The notes under the pieces were generated by a model, which was given only the letters and a program-made list of their open reading frames with translations, made no database searches and was not told where the DNA came from. The translations under genes were made by a program, and so were the position numbers. A stretch of 64,000 bases of DNA from Chryseobacterium sp. JV274 (GTDB lineage Bacteria > Bacteroidota > Bacteroidia > Flavobacteriales > Weeksellaceae). Within the stretch, counting starts at the first letter, position 1. Each line of letters opens with the position of its first letter. The DNA lies in the NCBI RefSeq assembly GCF_903969135.1, contig NZ_LR824569.1:4981001-5045000 (forward strand). The letters are read 5' to 3'. Shown piece by piece: positions 61,128-64,000 of this stretch.

Positions 61128-61529
61128 TTATGAATGGATGGCTATCATGGTGGCTGTCATTTTTGCAATGAGCTTTTCCTCTTTTTGATCATAGACGTAA
61201 CCCTCACAAATGGTAAGTGTTCTTCCTGTCTGCAGAACTTTTCCAATGGCCACAAGTTTATCTGTATTGGCAGGTTTCATAAAATTAACTTTGAATTCTA
61301 CTGTCAGTACATTGGAATTTTCGGGCATCGTTGTTAGAGCGGCATATCCGCAGGCACTGTCTACAATGGTTGTCAGAACGCCTGCATGAAAAAAACCGTT
61401 GTGCTGGGTCAGATGTTCAGAAAACTTGCAGGTAATTTTAGCCTGTCCTTGTTGTACTTCTTCTAATTGGGCACCAATTGTTTTCATGATCCCCTGTTTG
61501 TCAAAACTCTGTTTTATTCTATCGTACAT
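61128..61529 (-). CDS. PaaI-family hotdog thioesterase
   Basis: A 133-residue hotdog-fold protein (LTQHNGFFHAGVLTTIVDSA, CGYAALTTMPENSN, LTVEFKVNFMKPANTDKLVA). The NGFFHAGVLTTIVDSACGYA segment is the PaaI-type motif. It hydrolyses acyl-CoA, probably a medium-chain or aromatic acyl-CoA. It is the last gene of the panB operon, 12 bases after DUF2000. The exact acyl group cannot be told. Confidence 0.86.
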   Translation of the reverse strand: MYDRIKQSFDKQGIMKTIGAQLEEVQQGQAKITCKFSEHLTQHNGFFHAGVLTTIVDSACGYAALTTMPENSNVLTVEFKVNFMKPANTDKLVAIGKVLQTGRTLTICEGYVYDQKEEKLIAKMTATMIAIHS

Positions 61530-61541
61530 AATGATTGGTTT

Positions 61542-61952
61542 TTATTCATGATATTTTAGTCCATCCAAAGCTTTATCTACCTTTTTATTTTCGCCATACA
61601 TGATAATACCAACCAGATCCAGATTATCTGAAGTATGTTTTGCTATTTCAAGAACATTTTCTTCACCAGATCTTGTATCAAAGAGCTGTCGGGTATAAAT
61701 TCCAATGGCCAGCTCACGGTCTCTTGAGCGGTGGAATGCCCTTTGAAGCTTTTCTGTACTGTCTGCTTTATAGACAAGGGTAGGATGCTTTATAAAAGGC
61801 AGAAATTCCTCATGGTCAGCTGTCACGAATTTATCACCGTGGGTTTCCGGAAATTCGATTGCAATACTTCCGGCCAAAAAAGAAACAACATTAAGTTTTT
61901 GCCATGGTAACAGGTCGTCTTTGATAACGATGGCTACTTTTTTATCATACAT
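61542..61952 (-). CDS. DUF2000 family protein
   Basis: A 136-residue cytoplasmic protein of the DUF2000 family (VAIVIKDDLLPWQKLNVVSF; AFHRSRDRELAIGIYTRQLF; SDNLDLVGIIMYGENKKVDK). The family's function is unestablished; it is often near MarR or acetyltransferase genes. Here it starts 3 bases after the MarR-GNAT gene and precedes the thioesterase by 12 bases, within one operon. Confidence 0.82.
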   Translation of the reverse strand: MYDKKVAIVIKDDLLPWQKLNVVSFLAGSIAIEFPETHGDKFVTADHEEFLPFIKHPTLVYKADSTEKLQRAFHRSRDRELAIGIYTRQLFDTRSGEENVLEIAKHTSDNLDLVGIIMYGENKKVDKALDGLKYHE

Positions 61953-61955
61953 ATT

Positions 61956-62918
61956 TTAATTGTTTACATTTAATTCCATTTGAATATTACAGCGCTGATA
62001 GGGAGTTGACCGTCCGGTTACTTTCTGGAAACCCAGTTTGTAATACAGATTAATGGCGGGTTTCAGTAGGGTATTACTTTCAAGATATATTTTTGATGCT
62101 CCGGAATCTTTTGCTTTGCTGATGATTGCCTGTCCCAGCAGCCAGCCTATATTTTTTCCCTGTGCCTTTGGGGAAACGGCCATTTTTGCCAGTTCAAAAT
62201 CATAATCAGGATCATCCATTTTGATAAGAGCGCAGACCCCAAGCGGTTCATCATTATAGAGTGCGACAAGAATCTTTCCTCCTTTATTTAAAATGTATTC
62301 TTCAGGATTATCCAATGCCTTATAATCGGCATCTTCCATTACAAAATAAGTAGAGATCCACTCTTCATTAAGTGCTTTGAATGCAGATTGGTATTTCGGA
62401 TCATAATCAACGATCTTTACATTTTTACTTTCGCGAGCCTTTTTCTGTTCTTTTACTCTGGAAAGCAAGGATTTCTGTTCAAAAAGGTGCTCCCATTCTG
62501 CAAGGGCTTCCCAGAGATTATGTGTAGCTTCTTCAATAATCCGGTCAATAGCAAGATCTATATCTGCACATTGTATTGTTACCATTTTCTCTGCGAGTTG
62601 TTTACCTTCCGCAGTTAAGCCTACGATATTTCTTCTCTTATCACTTGATTTAAGGTTATCCTCAACCAATCCTGCCTTCAGCATTTCCTTGATAATTTTT
62701 GTTACTGAAGGTTGAGAGTGTCCAATTTGTTCGGCAATCTCAGTAATGGTTTGATTGCTTTCTTCATGCAATACAAAAAATACAGGAAACCATTTGGGCG
62801 AAAAGTTTTCTACATTATACAACTCATAAATTTTAGTGGCATCTTCGGTCACTTTTGCTGTCAGCAAACGGAGCCTGCTGCCTAACGCCATTTTACCTGT
62901 TCTGTTGAATAAGTCCAT
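61956..62918 (-). CDS. Fused MarR regulator and GNAT acetyltransferase
   Basis: A 320-residue two-domain protein. Residues 1-150 are a MarR-type winged helix (ITEIAEQIGHSQPSVTKIIK recognition region; SSDKRRNIVGLTAEGKQLAE wing). Residues 165-318 are a GNAT acetyltransferase (FELAKMAVSPKAQGKNIGWL carries the CoA-binding Q/RxxGxG/A-type loop; SGASKIYLESNTLLKPAINL; YYKLGFQ). Acetyl-CoA acts on an unknown amine, possibly with the MarR half sensing it. The gene is 17 bases after panB in the same direction. A palindrome upstream of panB is a candidate operator. Confidence 0.88.
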   Translation of the reverse strand: MDLFNRTGKMALGSRLRLLTAKVTEDATKIYELYNVENFSPKWFPVFFVLHEESNQTITEIAEQIGHSQPSVTKIIKEMLKAGLVEDNLKSSDKRRNIVGLTAEGKQLAEKMVTIQCADIDLAIDRIIEEATHNLWEALAEWEHLFEQKSLLSRVKEQKKARESKNVKIVDYDPKYQSAFKALNEEWISTYFVMEDADYKALDNPEEYILNKGGKILVALYNDEPLGVCALIKMDDPDYDFELAKMAVSPKAQGKNIGWLLGQAIISKAKDSGASKIYLESNTLLKPAINLYYKLGFQKVTGRSTPYQRCNIQMELNVNN

Positions 62919-62935
62919 ATTTCAATATTTTTTTA

Positions 62936-63757
62936 TTAATAACTCTCAGTTTTGGCAGGGAAATTCATTGTTTTTACATCATCTATATAATGCTGTGCAG
63001 CTTCTGTCATTACGGTATACAGGTCTGCATAACGCCTTAAAAATTTGGGTGAAAAATCTTTGTTCATTCCCATTACATCCTGTATAACCAATACCTGTCC
63101 GTCTGTGCCTACACCCGCACCGATTCCTATTGTTGGGATAGATATTTGTTGAGAAATTTGAGTAGCAAGATCAGCAGGTATTTTTTCAAGCAGTATTCCA
63201 AATGCTCCTAATTCTTCCATTAAATGGCAATCTTCTATCAGTTTTTTTGCTTCGTCTTCATCTTTTCCTCTTACAGCATACGTTCCATATTTATTGATAG
63301 ATTGAGGCATTAACCCTAAATGAGCCATTACAGGAATACCGGCATCAATTATTTTTTTTACATCCTCCCTGATTTCTGCTCCACCTTCAATCTTAATAGC
63401 ATTTGCATCAGTTTCCTGCATCATGCGGATAGCTGCATCAAGAGATTTCAAGGGATTTCCAGATACGGTTCCAAATGGCATATCAGCGATCACCAACGCT
63501 CTTTTGCTACCATTCACTACTGATTTTGTATAATAGATCATTTGGTCTAAGGTGATGCTTAATGTCGTTGGATTTCCGATCATTGTATTGGATGCACTAT
63601 CTCCCACAATGATTACATCAATTCCTGCTTCATCAATGATCTTCGCAGTAGTATAATCATAAGCCGTCAAAACACTTATTTTTTCGCCTTTCTCCTTCAT
63701 TTTTTTTAATTGAAGCGTGGTAATCTTTTTCTTATCTTCTTTTTTATGAACTGACAT
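62936..63757 (-). CDS. panB: 3-methyl-2-oxobutanoate hydroxymethyltransferase
   Basis: A 273-residue TIM-barrel enzyme of pantothenate synthesis. It transfers a hydroxymethyl group from methylenetetrahydrofolate to alpha-ketoisovalerate to give ketopantoate. Family motifs are visible: SVLTAYDYTTAKIIDEAGID, VIIVGDSASNTMIGNPTT, VIADMPFGTVSGN, KIEGGAEI, MAHLGLMPQSINKYGTYAV and TIGIGAGVGTDGQVLVIQD. The length is normal. It heads the operon with the MarR-GNAT, DUF2000 and thioesterase genes. Confidence 0.95.
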   Translation of the reverse strand: MSVHKKEDKKKITTLQLKKMKEKGEKISVLTAYDYTTAKIIDEAGIDVIIVGDSASNTMIGNPTTLSITLDQMIYYTKSVVNGSKRALVIADMPFGTVSGNPLKSLDAAIRMMQETDANAIKIEGGAEIREDVKKIIDAGIPVMAHLGLMPQSINKYGTYAVRGKDEDEAKKLIEDCHLMEELGAFGILLEKIPADLATQISQQISIPTIGIGAGVGTDGQVLVIQDVMGMNKDFSPKFLRRYADLYTVMTEAAQHYIDDVKTMNFPAKTESY

Positions 63758-63812
63758 TTTTATGTTTTTTTGTTTTACACTAAGTTCCTGTACTTTATAT
63801 AAGCATTATAAA

Positions 63813-63836
63813 ATAACTAATTATATAACCAGTTAT
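63813..63836. promoter_or_regulatory. Palindrome at the panB promoter, candidate MarR operator
   Basis: Arms of 12 bases pair at 10 of 12 positions (ataactaattat / ataaccagttat). It lies 56 bases upstream of panB. On the minus strand TACATTTG at 63845-63838, a -7 consensus match, directly adjoins it, with TTG 16 bases further up at 63864-63862. A MarR-type protein bound here would block the promoter. Confidence 0.5.
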
Positions 63837-63966
63837 ACAAATGTAATGAATTAATAATTACCAAGATGAATGTATTGAATTAAAATTATTAATTGTATTT
63901 AAAATAATGTCATAAAAGATCCCACAGAAGATTGTCTGAGCAATAATTTACTGTAAATACAGGAAT

Positions 63967-64000
63967 AATAAAGCTCCGAAATAATCCGGAGCTTTATTGA
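63967..64000. terminator. Rho-independent terminator at the right edge
   Basis: A perfect 12-bp stem (aataaagctccg / cggagctttatt) with an 8-base loop. It probably ends a minus-strand gene that lies beyond the window. Confidence 0.8.

Overview
The window looks like a chromosome segment from a flavobacterium of the Chryseobacterium/Elizabethkingia type (Weeksellaceae). The signs are low-GC DNA, SusC/FecA-style TonB receptors, a FecR anti-sigma factor with the Bacteroidota C-terminal DUF4974, a type IX secretion sorting domain, a GG-leader peptide of the Bacteroidota kind, Bacteroidota promoter elements (TTG, about 17-19 bases, TAnnTTTG), and scattered REP-like inverted repeats. No phage, insertion sequence or CRISPR array was seen.

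Left part (1-24 kb). After a partial AraC-type gene, a Crp/Fnr regulator and a ketopantoate-reductase-like gene comes a minus-strand redox cluster (Mn-type superoxide dismutase, DUF2480, FMN reductase, ferredoxin). It is divergent from a SufR-like regulator with a cysteine cluster. A CAAC-N6-GTTG inverted repeat, the kind of site described for cyanobacterial SufR, lies in the shared control region. Next is a cell-surface signalling locus: ECF sigma factor, FecR, a transducer TonB receptor with an STN domain, then a beta-helix lipoprotein, a T9SS-sorted protein, a lipoprotein and an S41 lipoprotein protease. A MarR/UvrA-paralogue pair shares a near-perfect palindrome. A TonB receptor-phytase operon follows.

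Middle (24-39 kb). These are mostly independent small units: TetR, a membrane protein, a JmjC-like cupin, a secreted zinc peptidase, and a small ABC exporter followed by a cysteine-rich GG-leader peptide (candidate exported peptide). Then come an MFS/HxlR pair with a duplicated operator, a flavin monooxygenase-like protein, DUF6624, YciI, SnoaL, TPR, DinB and S41 proteins.

T6SS/Rhs island (39.3-49.5 kb). A promoter with a long leader precedes VgrG, an unnamed TPR protein (probable effector adaptor), and a 1585-residue Rhs/PAAR-like protein with a swapped C-terminal toxin and an immunity gene. Behind it lie a decayed ORF and an orphan gene, then tRNA-Ser(TGA). Base composition falls sharply from about 47.1 kb, which marks the exchanged toxin-immunity cassette.

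Right part (49.5-64 kb). This holds an AraC regulator, a DUF457-like membrane protein, an arsenic operon (ArsR, DUF6428, arsenate reductase/PTPase, ACR3) with two copies of a palindromic operator, a secreted class II cyclic-nucleotide phosphodiesterase, a lipoprotein agmatine deiminase homologue with an AraC-GyrI regulator, a MoxR/VWA pair, and a panB-MarR/GNAT-DUF2000-thioesterase operon with a palindrome at its promoter.

All assignments come from reading the sequence and recalling families; no database search was run.
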